Source: CAYQVO01 sp964421085 (GTDB lineage: Bacteria; Bdellovibrionota_C; UBA2361; CAYQVO01). From it: a stretch of DNA of 57,977 nucleotides. The DNA lies in assembly GCA_964421085.1 (NCBI GenBank), contig CAYQVO010000020.1, positions 1 to 57,977 on the forward strand, written 5' to 3'. The first letter of the stretch is position 1, and each line of letters starts with the position of its first letter. The translations under genes and the position numbers were made by a program. Positions 1 through 8,720 of the stretch are shown piece after piece. The notes beneath the pieces were generated by a model, which did no database searches, had not been told where the DNA came from, and saw only the letters and a list, made by a program, of their open reading frames with translations.

Positions 1-430
1 CGGAAAAGACTTTTTCGTTCCCTTCGGGAAGGCGAAAATTGCGCGCGAAGGAACCGACGCGACGATCGTAACGTGGGGCGCGCTCGTTCAGAAAAGCCTT
101 AATGCCGCAAAGGAGATGGAAAAGCGGGGGCATTCAGTCGAGGTTCTCGACCTTCGCACAATCGTTCCTCTTGATATTGAATCGATTTTTTCAAGTGTCG
201 GGAAGACGAGCCGCATTCTCATAGCGCATGAAGACAGTCTATTCATGGGCTTCGGCGCCGAAATCGCCGCCCAGATTGCGGAAAGATGCTTCGAGAAGCT
301 GGACGCTCCCGTGAAGAGAGTCGGCATGAAAGACGTTCCTTGTGTGCCGCATTCGGCAATTCTCGAGGACACAGTGCTGCCGCACGAACGAGACGTAATT
401 GCGGCGCTGGAGGAACTGCTCGCTTACTGA
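1..430 (+). CDS. 2-oxoacid dehydrogenase E1 beta subunit, C-terminal part (partial)
   Basis: The gene enters from outside the window and reads in frame from base 2 to a TGA. It is the C-terminal transketolase-like domain of a pyruvate or branched-chain 2-oxoacid dehydrogenase E1 beta subunit: VPFGKAKIAREGTDATIVTW, then VLDLRTIVPLD and HEDSLFMGFGAEIAA are typical of this fold. E1 beta pairs with E1 alpha to decarboxylate a 2-oxoacid with thiamine diphosphate in the cytoplasm and passes the acyl group to E2. The E2 gene begins 18 bases downstream, so the two are surely co-transcribed. The substrate (pyruvate or branched-chain) cannot be decided from this fragment. Confidence 0.9.
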   Translation, partial: GKDFFVPFGKAKIAREGTDATIVTWGALVQKSLNAAKEMEKRGHSVEVLDLRTIVPLDIESIFSSVGKTSRILIAHEDSLFMGFGAEIAAQIAERCFEKLDAPVKRVGMKDVPCVPHSAILEDTVLPHERDVIAALEELLAY

Positions 431-448
431 TCAACCGGGGGAGATGTT

Positions 449-1705
449 ATGAGAGTCGAGATGGTGATGCCCCAGATGGGGGAATCGATAACTGAAGGCA
501 TCATTTCAAAGTGGCTGGTGAAGTCCGGAGACCGGGTCGAAAAGGATCAGACTATTCTCGAAATTTCAACTGACAAAGTGGATTCTGAAATTCCCGCGCC
601 GGTATCAGGCGTCATCGCCGAGATTCTGCACGGCGAAGGAGATGTGGTCCCGGTAAAGCAGGTGATTGCCCGGATCGAGACAGACGGCGCAGCCGCAGAG
701 GAGAGCTTCCGCTCTCCTCTCGTAAAAGCTCTTGCAGAAAAGCACGACCTTACCGATTCCGAACTCGCGTCCATTCCCGGAAGCGGGCAGAAAGGCCGCG
801 TGACCGGACGCGATGTGGAAAAGTACGTGGAGCAGAAGGATTCGAGCTCGATACTTTCGGAATCCGGAGCGAAGCCGGCGCCTGAATCAGAAGCAGAGCC
901 GGCAGAAGAGGTAAAATCTCCGCTTTCCGACCCTGGAATCGACTGGGGAACGGACGATCAGAAAGTGGTGACCATGGACAACGTGAGGCAGGCCATAGCA
1001 GATCATATGGTTCGGTCGAAGCACACAAGCCCGCACGTGTATTCCGTGCAGGAAGTCGACGTCACAGCAGTGTTGAAGTTCCGGGACGCGCATAAAGCGC
1101 GGTTCGAGGCAGAGGAGAAATTCAAGCTGAGCATTACGCCGTTTTTCCTGGAGGCGGCCGTGCTGGGTCTTTTGAAGTTTCCGTACTTGAATGCCTCCGT
1201 AGAGGGGAAAAACATCATCCTCAAAAATCATGTGAATCTCGGATGTGCTGTCGCAATCGGCGCCGGCGGACTGATCGTCCCTGTGATAAAAAGGGCCGAA
1301 GAGAAAAATTTAAACGGCCTTGCCCGTTCGCTGAAAGATCTTGCGACCCGCGCTCGATCAAAGAAGCTTCTTCCGGACGATGTCGCGGGAGGCACTTTTA
1401 CCGTGACCAATCCGGGAATGTTCGGAACGCTGATTGGCACCCCGATTATCAACCAGCCTCAGGTTGCCATTCTCTGCATCGGGGCGATAAAGAAACGGCC
1501 GGTAGTCATCGACGACATGATTGCAATACGCGAGATGTGTTATCTCACACTTTCATATGATCACAGAGTCGTCGACGGAGTCCTTGCAGCGCAATACCTG
1601 GGGTTCGTGGCGGGGCATCTCGAGAACTGGGCCTCTCCCGACCGAGTCCGGCAAGGCGAAAGCGCGGAGAACTTTAAACAGCATCTCCCTCCTCCATCAG
1701 TCTGA
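449..1705 (+). CDS. Dihydrolipoamide acyltransferase (E2) of a 2-oxoacid dehydrogenase
   Basis: A 418-residue E2 with the normal domain order. An N-terminal lipoyl domain (about 3-78) carries the lipoylated lysine in ISTDKVDSE (K43). A peripheral-subunit-binding domain follows near 92-128 (GQKGRVTGRDVEKYV). The catalytic acyltransferase domain ends with YDHRVVDG (H372, D376). It accepts the acyl group from E1 on lipoamide and transfers it to CoA. The ATG is preceded by a strong GGGGGAG ribosome site. The 3' end overlaps the convergent Hsp70 gene by 32 bases. The single lipoyl domain and the E1 beta neighbour fit a pyruvate or branched-chain complex; no E3 gene is in the window. Confidence 0.95.
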   Translation: MRVEMVMPQMGESITEGIISKWLVKSGDRVEKDQTILEISTDKVDSEIPAPVSGVIAEILHGEGDVVPVKQVIARIETDGAAAEESFRSPLVKALAEKHDLTDSELASIPGSGQKGRVTGRDVEKYVEQKDSSSILSESGAKPAPESEAEPAEEVKSPLSDPGIDWGTDDQKVVTMDNVRQAIADHMVRSKHTSPHVYSVQEVDVTAVLKFRDAHKARFEAEEKFKLSITPFFLEAAVLGLLKFPYLNASVEGKNIILKNHVNLGCAVAIGAGGLIVPVIKRAEEKNLNGLARSLKDLATRARSKKLLPDDVAGGTFTVTNPGMFGTLIGTPIINQPQVAILCIGAIKKRPVVIDDMIAIREMCYLTLSYDHRVVDGVLAAQYLGFVAGHLENWASPDRVRQGESAENFKQHLPPPSV

Positions 1706-4463
1706 GTCCAAGCGGAAGGTCCTCTCCGAAAAGCTGATTGAGTCCTGCCTGATCAATCGGCACATGTTCTTCGAGCGGCTGGAGTCTTGCCGCGCCGATT
1801 CCCTGGTCGCTGAGATACTCTTTTATCCTCATCCGCAGGCTCTCATCTATGTTCTGCTTCGGCTCTGCGCTGATACGCCCCATTTCTATAAGCGAGTTAA
1901 AAAGCGACTGGGACTTTCCGGCCCGGGCAAGCAGGTGGTGAATCCACTCTTCAATAACAGCCGCCGGCATAAGAAGATGAGGCCCGCAGAGAAGCTCGCG
2001 GCTTCCAAGCCGTCCGAGAGCCCGGACACAGTGATCGTTCGAAAGCGCAGAAAGAAAAGATTCGCCAAGCGATTGCTTAAGGTCGAGATTGAGCCGTTCG
2101 AGCGATCCGAGCATACTCATCAGCTCGGCATGCTCGCCGCCTTTAAGGCTCATCTGGGGATGTTCTTCATGAAACAAAGATTCCTGCTGAATCTGATCCA
2201 GTCCGGCTGCGACGCGCCGCCACATGATCCACCACTGCACTTTCGAATTCGCATCTTTTTTGAAGTAACGCCCGAGTGAAAACACGCGCCACAGTTCATT
2301 CACACGCACGCTGTCCAGAGGGAAGCCGAATCCCGGGCGGAGAGCATACCCTGCAAGATAAAACCAGGTGGTTTCGTGAATCAGAGACCTGTTTCTTCGC
2401 GTAATCCCCGGAACGAGAGCAGTCCACAAGCCTCTCAGCAGGGACAGGTCCCACTGCTCCCGCGGTTTCTTCAAAATGCCTTCAAGTTCACGAAGAAGCC
2501 GGCGCGGAGGATTCGTTTCAACCCCGCTTTTGCTCTTTCCGTAATATGAAAGAATCTTTTCATTTGCAGCCGCCGTGAGTCCTGCATCCAGGGCTGCCGG
2601 CGCCGGTTCAGTTCGCTTCGCCTGCCCCCTGCCGGCCGTGCGAAGATTGAAATGAAGCTCCCATTCCGCCTTCCCGCCGCTTCGAGAATGATGGACGCAG
2701 AAAAGCTCGAGCATTCCCAGTTCATTTACAGACCCTTCAAGCGTCACATGAAGCGCGCCGCGCGGGAATCCCGGCTGAACCGAGAGAAAAGTCTCAAGCG
2801 GCGGAAGCTCGTGAAGTTCCGCGGTATTCACATCTATTATCCCGCCGGCCTTCGCTTCAGTCCTGGTCGCGGATGTGAATGCCCGGAATTTTACGGGCTC
2901 ACCTACGACAACCTCAAAGCCGGGTTCCGATATCGTTGTGCGCTCCCCTGCTTCGAGCCCTTTTTTCACGATGCAGACCGCCTGTCTTTTTTCCGCTGCT
3001 GTCGCAAGCTCGAGGAAAACACTCCTTGGATATGCCGCCCGGATCCTGCCTCTTCCCGTACGCAGGCGATACGCGTACTCCGCAGCTCCTCTTGCCACAG
3101 CGAGCGCTTTGTTCCGGGTCTTCAGCTCGAGCACCTCCCTGCCCTGCCATCTGACGAACTGTTCATCAAGCCACGCTCTGAACGCAGGCGCTTCGAGAGT
3201 TCCCCCGTTATAGAGAACGGCGTCTATTTCACGGCCCTTCAAAAATCCGGCAATATGGCGGGTAATCGCACTATCTGCGGCATATGGAAGGCCGAATTCC
3301 TGCAGCCCTGTCTCCCGCCGGAAAGGCACGGATTCCCGGGACGTATCAGGAAAGAATCCCTCTTTTAACGCGTGAATAATTTCGGAAGGCTCTACCCTCA
3401 CGGATATCGCGGAAGCGAAAAGAGATGCACCGCCGCCTGGTACAGAGACTGTCATCTCCGCATCGTCACCAGCCGCGTCACTGTCTGCCGGGTCCTCGCC
3501 AAGAATCCGCTCTTTGAGCCGGCGGGCCTGAAACACAAGATGCCTCCGCTGCGCCGGGGTGAGTTTCACTCCTGATTTATTCCCGAGGAGAAGAGCGACT
3601 GCAAGGTCGATATTGTCCCCTCCAAGAAGGATATGATTGCTCACATCAAGTCTGCGTAAGGGATTTTCAGCATCTTCCTCGAACACGAAAAGACTGAGAT
3701 CGGTTGTGCCGCCGCCCACATCACACACGAGTATGCGGGGGGACGATGAAGGAAGAGACGAAAGAATTTCGAGCGCATCGTCATTATCCCGAAGATACGC
3801 ATAGAGCGCTGCCTGCGGTTCCTCAATCAGACGGACAGAATCCGGATACCCGGCCATTGCGGCTGCTTCGAGAGTAAGCCGTTGCGCACCTTCATCAAAA
3901 GATGCGGGCACTGTTATTATCACTTCCTGCTTTGCGAATTCATAATCTGCATTCCCTGNNNNNNNNNNNNNNNNNNNNNNNNNNNNNNNNNNNNNNNNNN
4001 NNNCCACCTGGCGATGCCAGGCATCCTTCAACACGCTCAGGTACTCCGCGCCTGCGCGAAGCGGCGAAATTTTTTCAGACGGGCTTACCTCATCCGATTC
4101 CCAGGGAAGAATTGCGTCGTGTTTATCTATCCTTTCATGAACGAACCAGGACTTTGCGGAATGAATAACGCGTGCCGGGCCGGCTGCAAGCTGCTCCTGC
4201 GCATAACTGCCTGCGGTAAAACGCCCTTCCCTTATGAAGTCACGCAGGAATGCTGAATTCCTGAAAAACTCGAGCTCGCCCTCGTTCAGATAGTAAAGAA
4301 GCGAAGGAAGCGCCGGAAGGCTCGCCGCTGTATCGGCAGTCACAGGCTGCGGCACCTGCAGAATTTCCGGCACGGGCTCGGCGCGCAGAGTGTCCACATA
4401 GGCCAGCGCGCTGTTTGTCGTTCCAAGATCGATCCCGATTGTAAACCTTGACGAAGCCGTCAC
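1674..4463 (-). CDS. Large Hsp70-family ATPase with long C-terminal extension
   Basis: An Hsp70/DnaK-fold protein of 929 residues from a GTG start. That GTG shares bases with the stop of the upstream Hsp70 gene (GTGA overlap); an in-frame ATG at 4496 is an alternative but would overlap by 37 bases. The nucleotide-binding domain is intact: phosphate-1 loop IGIDLGTTNSALAYVD, phosphate-2 loop VCDVGGGTTDLSLFVFE and adenosine motif YNGGTLEAPAFRAWL. The last ~350 residues do not look like a normal substrate-binding domain and lid; this resembles the Hsp70 subfamily with a DUF3731-type extension, from memory. A 45-base N run (3959-4003) interrupts the ATPase domain, keeping the frame. Probable partner of the two genes upstream; client unknown. 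Confidence 0.88.
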   Translation of the reverse strand: MTASSRFTIGIDLGTTNSALAYVDTLRAEPVPEILQVPQPVTADTAASLPALPSLLYYLNEGELEFFRNSAFLRDFIREGRFTAGSYAQEQLAAGPARVIHSAKSWFVHERIDKHDAILPWESDEVSPSEKISPLRAGAEYLSVLKDAWHRQVXXXXXXXXXXXXXXXXGNADYEFAKQEVIITVPASFDEGAQRLTLEAAAMAGYPDSVRLIEEPQAALYAYLRDNDDALEILSSLPSSSPRILVCDVGGGTTDLSLFVFEEDAENPLRRLDVSNHILLGGDNIDLAVALLLGNKSGVKLTPAQRRHLVFQARRLKERILGEDPADSDAAGDDAEMTVSVPGGGASLFASAISVRVEPSEIIHALKEGFFPDTSRESVPFRRETGLQEFGLPYAADSAITRHIAGFLKGREIDAVLYNGGTLEAPAFRAWLDEQFVRWQGREVLELKTRNKALAVARGAAEYAYRLRTGRGRIRAAYPRSVFLELATAAEKRQAVCIVKKGLEAGERTTISEPGFEVVVGEPVKFRAFTSATRTEAKAGGIIDVNTAELHELPPLETFLSVQPGFPRGALHVTLEGSVNELGMLELFCVHHSRSGGKAEWELHFNLRTAGRGQAKRTEPAPAALDAGLTAAANEKILSYYGKSKSGVETNPPRRLLRELEGILKKPREQWDLSLLRGLWTALVPGITRRNRSLIHETTWFYLAGYALRPGFGFPLDSVRVNELWRVFSLGRYFKKDANSKVQWWIMWRRVAAGLDQIQQESLFHEEHPQMSLKGGEHAELMSMLGSLERLNLDLKQSLGESFLSALSNDHCVRALGRLGSRELLCGPHLLMPAAVIEEWIHHLLARAGKSQSLFNSLIEMGRISAEPKQNIDESLRMRIKEYLSDQGIGAARLQPLEEHVPIDQAGLNQLFGEDLPLGLRLMEEGDAV
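3959..4003. other. Assembly gap (45 N) inside Hsp70 gene
   Basis: Forty-five unresolved bases fall within the ATPase domain of the large Hsp70 gene. Forty-five is a multiple of three and the frame is the same on both sides, so the length is credible. Confidence 0.99.
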
Positions 4464-6286
4464 TGCTCTACCCGCGTATTCAGCTCGAGCTTCCACCGGC
4501 CTTCGCCCCGCACCTCTTCCATCCAGAGTTCGAGAAGGCCGACATCGGAAAGGACCGATCGCAGACGGACAGGAATGGATTTTCTCTCGTCGCCCTCTTC
4601 CGGAAGAATTGTTCCTGTCATCTCCATCGCCGATTCAAGCACCTCTTCAGCGTCATCCACGATGCTGCCGGCTTCATCCTCCGTTCTTCCCTGCCCGCTG
4701 AAAAAACGAAACTTCACTTCAGTGCCTGTCAGGAGAACGAATTCGCGGCCTGGAACTTCCGCCGAAGTGCCCTCCTCCATCCCCTGTTTCGCGACACACA
4801 CCGCGCGAAGTGGAGGCCTGTAGCCGGGTGCTGAAAGAGCGGCCCGCTCGAGCCCTGCATAGTAGGAACGGCTCAAGCCAGCGCGGACCCTTACGCCTCT
4901 GCCTGTCGCCCGCATCCCTGCAAAGAAGGCAGCCCCCTTTGCAACAGCGGAGGCGTAATCCCCGCTTTCGAGTTCCCTGAGTTCGCCGCCCTGACTCCAC
5001 GACAGCAGCACCTCCCGGACGCGGGTGCGGAGAGGCACCGCGTTAAAGACTCCTCCGTTGAAAAGAACCAGATTGGGCATTATGTACTTTTCGCCGGACG
5101 CGTCAGTCAGAATTCTTTCCGCTGCTTTGAACTCTTCTCCGGTTTCCTTCGCGCTTCGAACGAGAAATGCGGCAAGATGGTGCGAAAGGGCCGGATCGGA
5201 CGCATACGGAAGACCCCGCTCCATAAGTCCGCTTCGTTTTTCTTCGGCAGGGCGGCTGCTGACTGCGGAAAGCGGAACGAATCCCTGAACAACAACGGAA
5301 TTCAACTCCTCCCTCGTGAGGTTCGTTGAAACCGCGCTCCCGAACAAACCGCCGCTTTTTCCTGCCAGCACCACCGGCAGTGCGGCATGCTCTTCTTCCC
5401 GGAAAAGTCTCTCTTTCGCTGCGCGGACACTGTGAATAAGGCTCAGGAACTGCCAGTGATCCAGCTTCCGGCCCTGCTTCTTCAGCTTCTCACTCACCGC
5501 AAACGCAAGAGCAAGATCCATATTGTCTCCGCCGAGCAGAATGTGCCGTCCAACACTTATCCGCCGAAGGGAGAGATCCCCCCTCTCCTCTTCCGCAAGA
5601 ATCAGCGTGAAATCGGCAGTGCCTCCGCCTACGTCACAAACAAGGACAAGATCGCCGACTCTAAGTCTCTTCCTCCAGGCCTCTCCCTCCCGGGATATCC
5701 AGTGATAAAACGCGGCGAGCGGTTCTTCGAGAAGCGCCACGTCTTTCAATCCCGCTTCGGCTGCGGCTTCAACAGTAAGACTGCGGGCTACCTCGTCGAA
5801 CGATGCGGGGACTGTCAGAACGGCTTCGACGTTTTCGAGAAACGGAGTCACTCTCTCGTCAAGCTGAAGAGCCTTCCTGAGGTGCTCGACATAATACCGG
5901 GAGGCGAGAAACGGGGAGACTTTTCCCTCCGGGATCTCTGATTCCCAGGGAAGAATCGGCGCTTTGGGGTCGAGTTCATGGTAACACAGCCAGGATTTCG
6001 CCGATGTCACGACGCGGTCCGGCACCTCGACCCCGCGATCCCTCGCCATCTGCCCGCTTATGTACTCAGAGCCGTCCTCCCACGGAAGCTGCTTTTTTTT
6101 CCGGGCTTCGCCTTCCGGTGCGATATACAGCACCGACGGAAGCTCCGGAAGCATCTCGAACCGATCGAGGCTTACAAGCTGCGGGATCTCCAGATTGCGG
6201 GGAGCTTCGCCGGCATCAGCGATGCTGCATACCGCAATCGCAGAATTCGATGTTCCAAGATCTATGCCGGCACAGATATTTTTCAA
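4460..6286 (-). CDS. Hsp70-family ATPase (second, shorter)
   Basis: A 608-residue Hsp70-fold protein. It starts at a TTG a few bases after the stop of the DUF2760-type gene, with a GAGGTGA ribosome site lying inside that gene's last codons. ATPase motifs are intact: CAGIDLGTSNSAIAV near residue 5, VCDVGGGTADFTLIL and VLFNGGVFNAVPLR. It lacks an EEVD-type tail and appears to have a shortened C-terminal beta domain instead of the full DnaK lid. It differs clearly in sequence from the larger Hsp70 downstream, with which it shares a GTGA overlap. The pairing suggests the two act together, perhaps as a heteromer. No DnaJ or GrpE gene is nearby. Confidence 0.88.
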   Translation of the reverse strand: MKNICAGIDLGTSNSAIAVCSIADAGEAPRNLEIPQLVSLDRFEMLPELPSVLYIAPEGEARKKKQLPWEDGSEYISGQMARDRGVEVPDRVVTSAKSWLCYHELDPKAPILPWESEIPEGKVSPFLASRYYVEHLRKALQLDERVTPFLENVEAVLTVPASFDEVARSLTVEAAAEAGLKDVALLEEPLAAFYHWISREGEAWRKRLRVGDLVLVCDVGGGTADFTLILAEEERGDLSLRRISVGRHILLGGDNMDLALAFAVSEKLKKQGRKLDHWQFLSLIHSVRAAKERLFREEEHAALPVVLAGKSGGLFGSAVSTNLTREELNSVVVQGFVPLSAVSSRPAEEKRSGLMERGLPYASDPALSHHLAAFLVRSAKETGEEFKAAERILTDASGEKYIMPNLVLFNGGVFNAVPLRTRVREVLLSWSQGGELRELESGDYASAVAKGAAFFAGMRATGRGVRVRAGLSRSYYAGLERAALSAPGYRPPLRAVCVAKQGMEEGTSAEVPGREFVLLTGTEVKFRFFSGQGRTEDEAGSIVDDAEEVLESAMEMTGTILPEEGDERKSIPVRLRSVLSDVGLLELWMEEVRGEGRWKLELNTRVEQ

Positions 6287-6289
6287 GAG

Positions 6290-7006
6290 TCATTTCACCT
6301 CGACTTCCGCAGGGCTGATTATAAGCTCGCCGGTTGTTCTTCCATGCTGAATTATCTGCGGAAGTCTCAAATATTCAGCTTTCCATCCTCTGTGAAGAAG
6401 AACTCCCCGGCAGGGCATCTGCTTCACATTCCCGACAACCTTGATCCTCGACGGATCATACGACTGCTCCACCGTCAACTCTTCTCCCTCGCTTCCTGAT
6501 TCAAGAGGAGTGATCTTCGCATGATCCTGGAGCACGCTTCTGCACCCCTGATGAACGAAACGCGCGGCGGCCGCCACTCTTAAATCGTCGTGCACGGCGA
6601 TGTCTTCCATGACGAAATCAACGAAACGGCCTTTCGTCTGAAGCAGTGAAAGAAGGGTCAGAGCTCCGTTCCCCGGCGGGGAGTGAACTGTTTCCCTCGC
6701 GGCCAGCACCTTTTCATGCTCAAGCGCCTGGCGAAGCTCCTTAACCTGACGCTCTGCATCCTTGCGTTCGACAAGCACCTGGTTGAGCTGAGCACCGAGC
6801 CTCTCGTTTTCCTCTTTGAAGCGGTCGAGTTTTCCCTGATTTCGGGCACCTCTATAAATCTGCAAACCGTAGTCGGCAAGAATAAGGACGCTTGCGGCAA
6901 GAATCGCGAATTGCAGCGGAGCTTTGACCTCCTCGTTCGAAAAATAAACAAGAGTCCCGTCAGCAAGAAGAATAATAAGTGCACAAAGCGCGGCAACCAC
7001 CTTCAC
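6290..7006 (-). CDS. DUF2760-type membrane-anchored coiled-coil protein
   Basis: The N-terminus has two hydrophobic stretches (AALCALIILLADGTLVYF, then FAILAASVLILADYGL), forming a membrane anchor. A charged coiled coil rich in Glu, Lys and Gln follows (KEENERLGAQLNQVLVERKD...). The C-terminal domain contains ALTLLSLLQTKGRFVDFVME, which I recognise as the DUF2760 family, of unknown function, often found beside Hsp70-like genes. I chose a GTG start at the membrane segment; a GTG six bases further in has better spacing from GGGGGTG, and a TTG at 7069 has no ribosome site. It heads the operon with both Hsp70 genes and probably tethers or regulates them at the inner membrane (inference). Confidence 0.8.
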   Translation of the reverse strand: MKVVAALCALIILLADGTLVYFSNEEVKAPLQFAILAASVLILADYGLQIYRGARNQGKLDRFKEENERLGAQLNQVLVERKDAERQVKELRQALEHEKVLAARETVHSPPGNGALTLLSLLQTKGRFVDFVMEDIAVHDDLRVAAAARFVHQGCRSVLQDHAKITPLESGSEGEELTVEQSYDPSRIKVVGNVKQMPCRGVLLHRGWKAEYLRLPQIIQHGRTTGELIISPAEVEVK

Positions 7007-7120
7007 CCCCGGTAAAACACAGTCCTGAACACGGCCGTGTATTGTACCCGCGAAATGAAGGAAGGGCAAAGGGGCGGGTTGGAAGGGGTTTTGGCGGGCG
7101 TCTGCACGCGCTGATCCCCG

Positions 7121-7912
7121 TCAGCGCACCCTCTCGTTTTCACTGAATGTCATGATTTCATGCCCTTGTTCAGTGACAAGAATCGTGTGCTCCCACTGCG
7201 CAGAGAGAGAGCCGTCAGCCGTTCGCACTGTCCAGCCATCCAGTGTAGAAAGCACGGTTTTGAATGTGCCGGCGTTAATCATCGGCTCGATCGTAAAAGT
7301 CATGCCCGGCTTCAGTTCTTCCCCTGTTCCGCGTTTCCCTATGTGAAGCACCTGCGGGGGTTCGTGAAAATCCCGTCCAAGTCCGTGCCCTGTGTAATCA
7401 CGCACAATTCCGTATCCCTTTCCAGCCGATGCGACGTATTCCTGTATAGCCGCGCCGATGTCCCCCATTCGTCTTCCCGGCTCGACGGCATCGATGCCTG
7501 CATACAGGGCATCTCTTGTAATGGCAACAAGATCCCGTGCTTCCTCCGAGCATGCTTCGGGCCCGCCCACCATGAACATGCGGCTCGCATCGCCATGGAA
7601 TCCATTTTTTACCGACGTCACGTCGATGTTGACAATATCTCCCGCCTTTAATGTCACATAGGCGCTCGGAATTCCGTGACAAATAACGTCATTGATTGAG
7701 GTGCAGACCGATTTAGGATAGCCCCGGTAATTAAGGGTCGCGGGCAGAGCGTCGAGTTCGAGAGTCATCTTATGCACGAAAGCATTTATCTCCTCTGTGC
7801 TGACGCCCGGTTCCACTATATCGCCGACGGCATCGAGGATATGCGCAGTCACCCAGCATGCTTCCCGCATCAGGGCTATCTCCTCATTTGTCTTGAAAAT
7901 CAGCTTCGCCAT
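7121..7912 (-). CDS. map: Methionine aminopeptidase, type I
   Basis: Removes the initiator methionine from new proteins in the cytoplasm. The five metal ligands are all visible: two Asp in DVTSVKNGFHGDASRMF, His in GHGLGRDFHEPP, Glu in FTIEPMI and Glu in QWEHTILVTEQG. The ATG at MAKLIFKTNEEIALM matches the usual short N-terminus (about 263 residues); an upstream ATG in frame would add seven residues, and neither has a convincing ribosome site. The gene lacks the zinc-finger N-terminal extension of some bacterial enzymes. It runs divergently from the phosphopantetheinyl transferase, 56 bases away, so the two promoters must share that short stretch. Confidence 0.95.
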   Translation of the reverse strand: MAKLIFKTNEEIALMREACWVTAHILDAVGDIVEPGVSTEEINAFVHKMTLELDALPATLNYRGYPKSVCTSINDVICHGIPSAYVTLKAGDIVNIDVTSVKNGFHGDASRMFMVGGPEACSEEARDLVAITRDALYAGIDAVEPGRRMGDIGAAIQEYVASAGKGYGIVRDYTGHGLGRDFHEPPQVLHIGKRGTGEELKPGMTFTIEPMINAGTFKTVLSTLDGWTVRTADGSLSAQWEHTILVTEQGHEIMTFSENERVR

Positions 7913-7968
7913 TTCTGAGATGGTATAAAGCATTTGAAACTTTTGCAATTATCGGAACATAATCGCGA

Positions 7969-8619
7969 ATGCTTGATGGGATTCCCCGCGACATCTCCAT
8001 ATGTTTTGCAGCCGGAGATTCCTGTCCTGATGTGCGCCTCGTTGCGGAAGAAGAAATCATCTGCCGGAGCTGGCGTTCTGAAGCGCAGAAGAATCTGTTC
8101 CAGCTGGGGCGTTTTGCCGCCCATGAAGCCCTTCGAAAACTGGGTTTCAATGAACAGGTGCCGATTCTGAGGAGCACCGAAGGCGCCCCAGTCTGGCCGG
8201 ACGGAATAGTGGGATCTATTTCGAACACTTCAGGTGCTGCGGCAGCTGCCGTTGCCCGGAGAACAGATTATCTCTCCATCGGCATAGATATCGAATCTGA
8301 AAACCGGACGATTCGGCCCGATACAGCACGGTTTATCTGCACTGAAAACGAACTTGAAGCTCACGCACGAGGCGATCTTCCCCTGCTCCGGCTTTTCTGT
8401 GCCAAGGAGTGTGTCTATAAGGCAGTTGCGCCTCTTTTTCACCGGTTCATAGGGTTCAAAGATGTTGAGCTTTCGTGGAAGCATGGCGACGCCTCCTGGT
8501 CGGTGAAACCTTTATTGAAGGATCTCCCGCATCTCCCCTGGGAGACGCTGCGGATCTTTTCGTTTCCGCATTCTGGTCTGATTGTATCCATCCTGTGGAT
8601 TCCGCAAAGCCCGCTATAA
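7969..8619 (+). CDS. 4'-phosphopantetheinyl transferase (EntD/Sfp-like)
   Basis: A 216-residue protein that should move phosphopantetheine from CoA onto a carrier-protein serine. The magnesium-binding GIDIE motif (IGIDIESENRTI) and the FCAKECVYKA motif (the F-x-x-KE-x-x-x-K signature) are both present. The first family motif, normally GSISHS, reads GSISNTSG here, so the conserved histidine that contacts CoA is an asparagine. The length and N-terminal region (LGRFAAHEALRKLG) fit the EntD branch. No NRPS or polyketide genes lie nearby, so the carrier protein may be that of fatty-acid synthesis or encoded elsewhere. Confidence 0.8.
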   Translation: MLDGIPRDISICFAAGDSCPDVRLVAEEEIICRSWRSEAQKNLFQLGRFAAHEALRKLGFNEQVPILRSTEGAPVWPDGIVGSISNTSGAAAAAVARRTDYLSIGIDIESENRTIRPDTARFICTENELEAHARGDLPLLRLFCAKECVYKAVAPLFHRFIGFKDVELSWKHGDASWSVKPLLKDLPHLPWETLRIFSFPHSGLIVSILWIPQSPL

Positions 8620-8720
8620 GCACCCTGTCCGAAGACTGGCCCTGACCGTGAGAAGCGCGAAATTATCTGAACCATTCTCCCTTCACCTTCCGATACGGGT
8701 GTAAGGAGAATGGCTGACCT

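Noticed and set aside
1521..2279. Long plus-strand frame running from the E2 end into the Hsp70 region
   Set aside because: Overlaps two confident genes and has no family motif.
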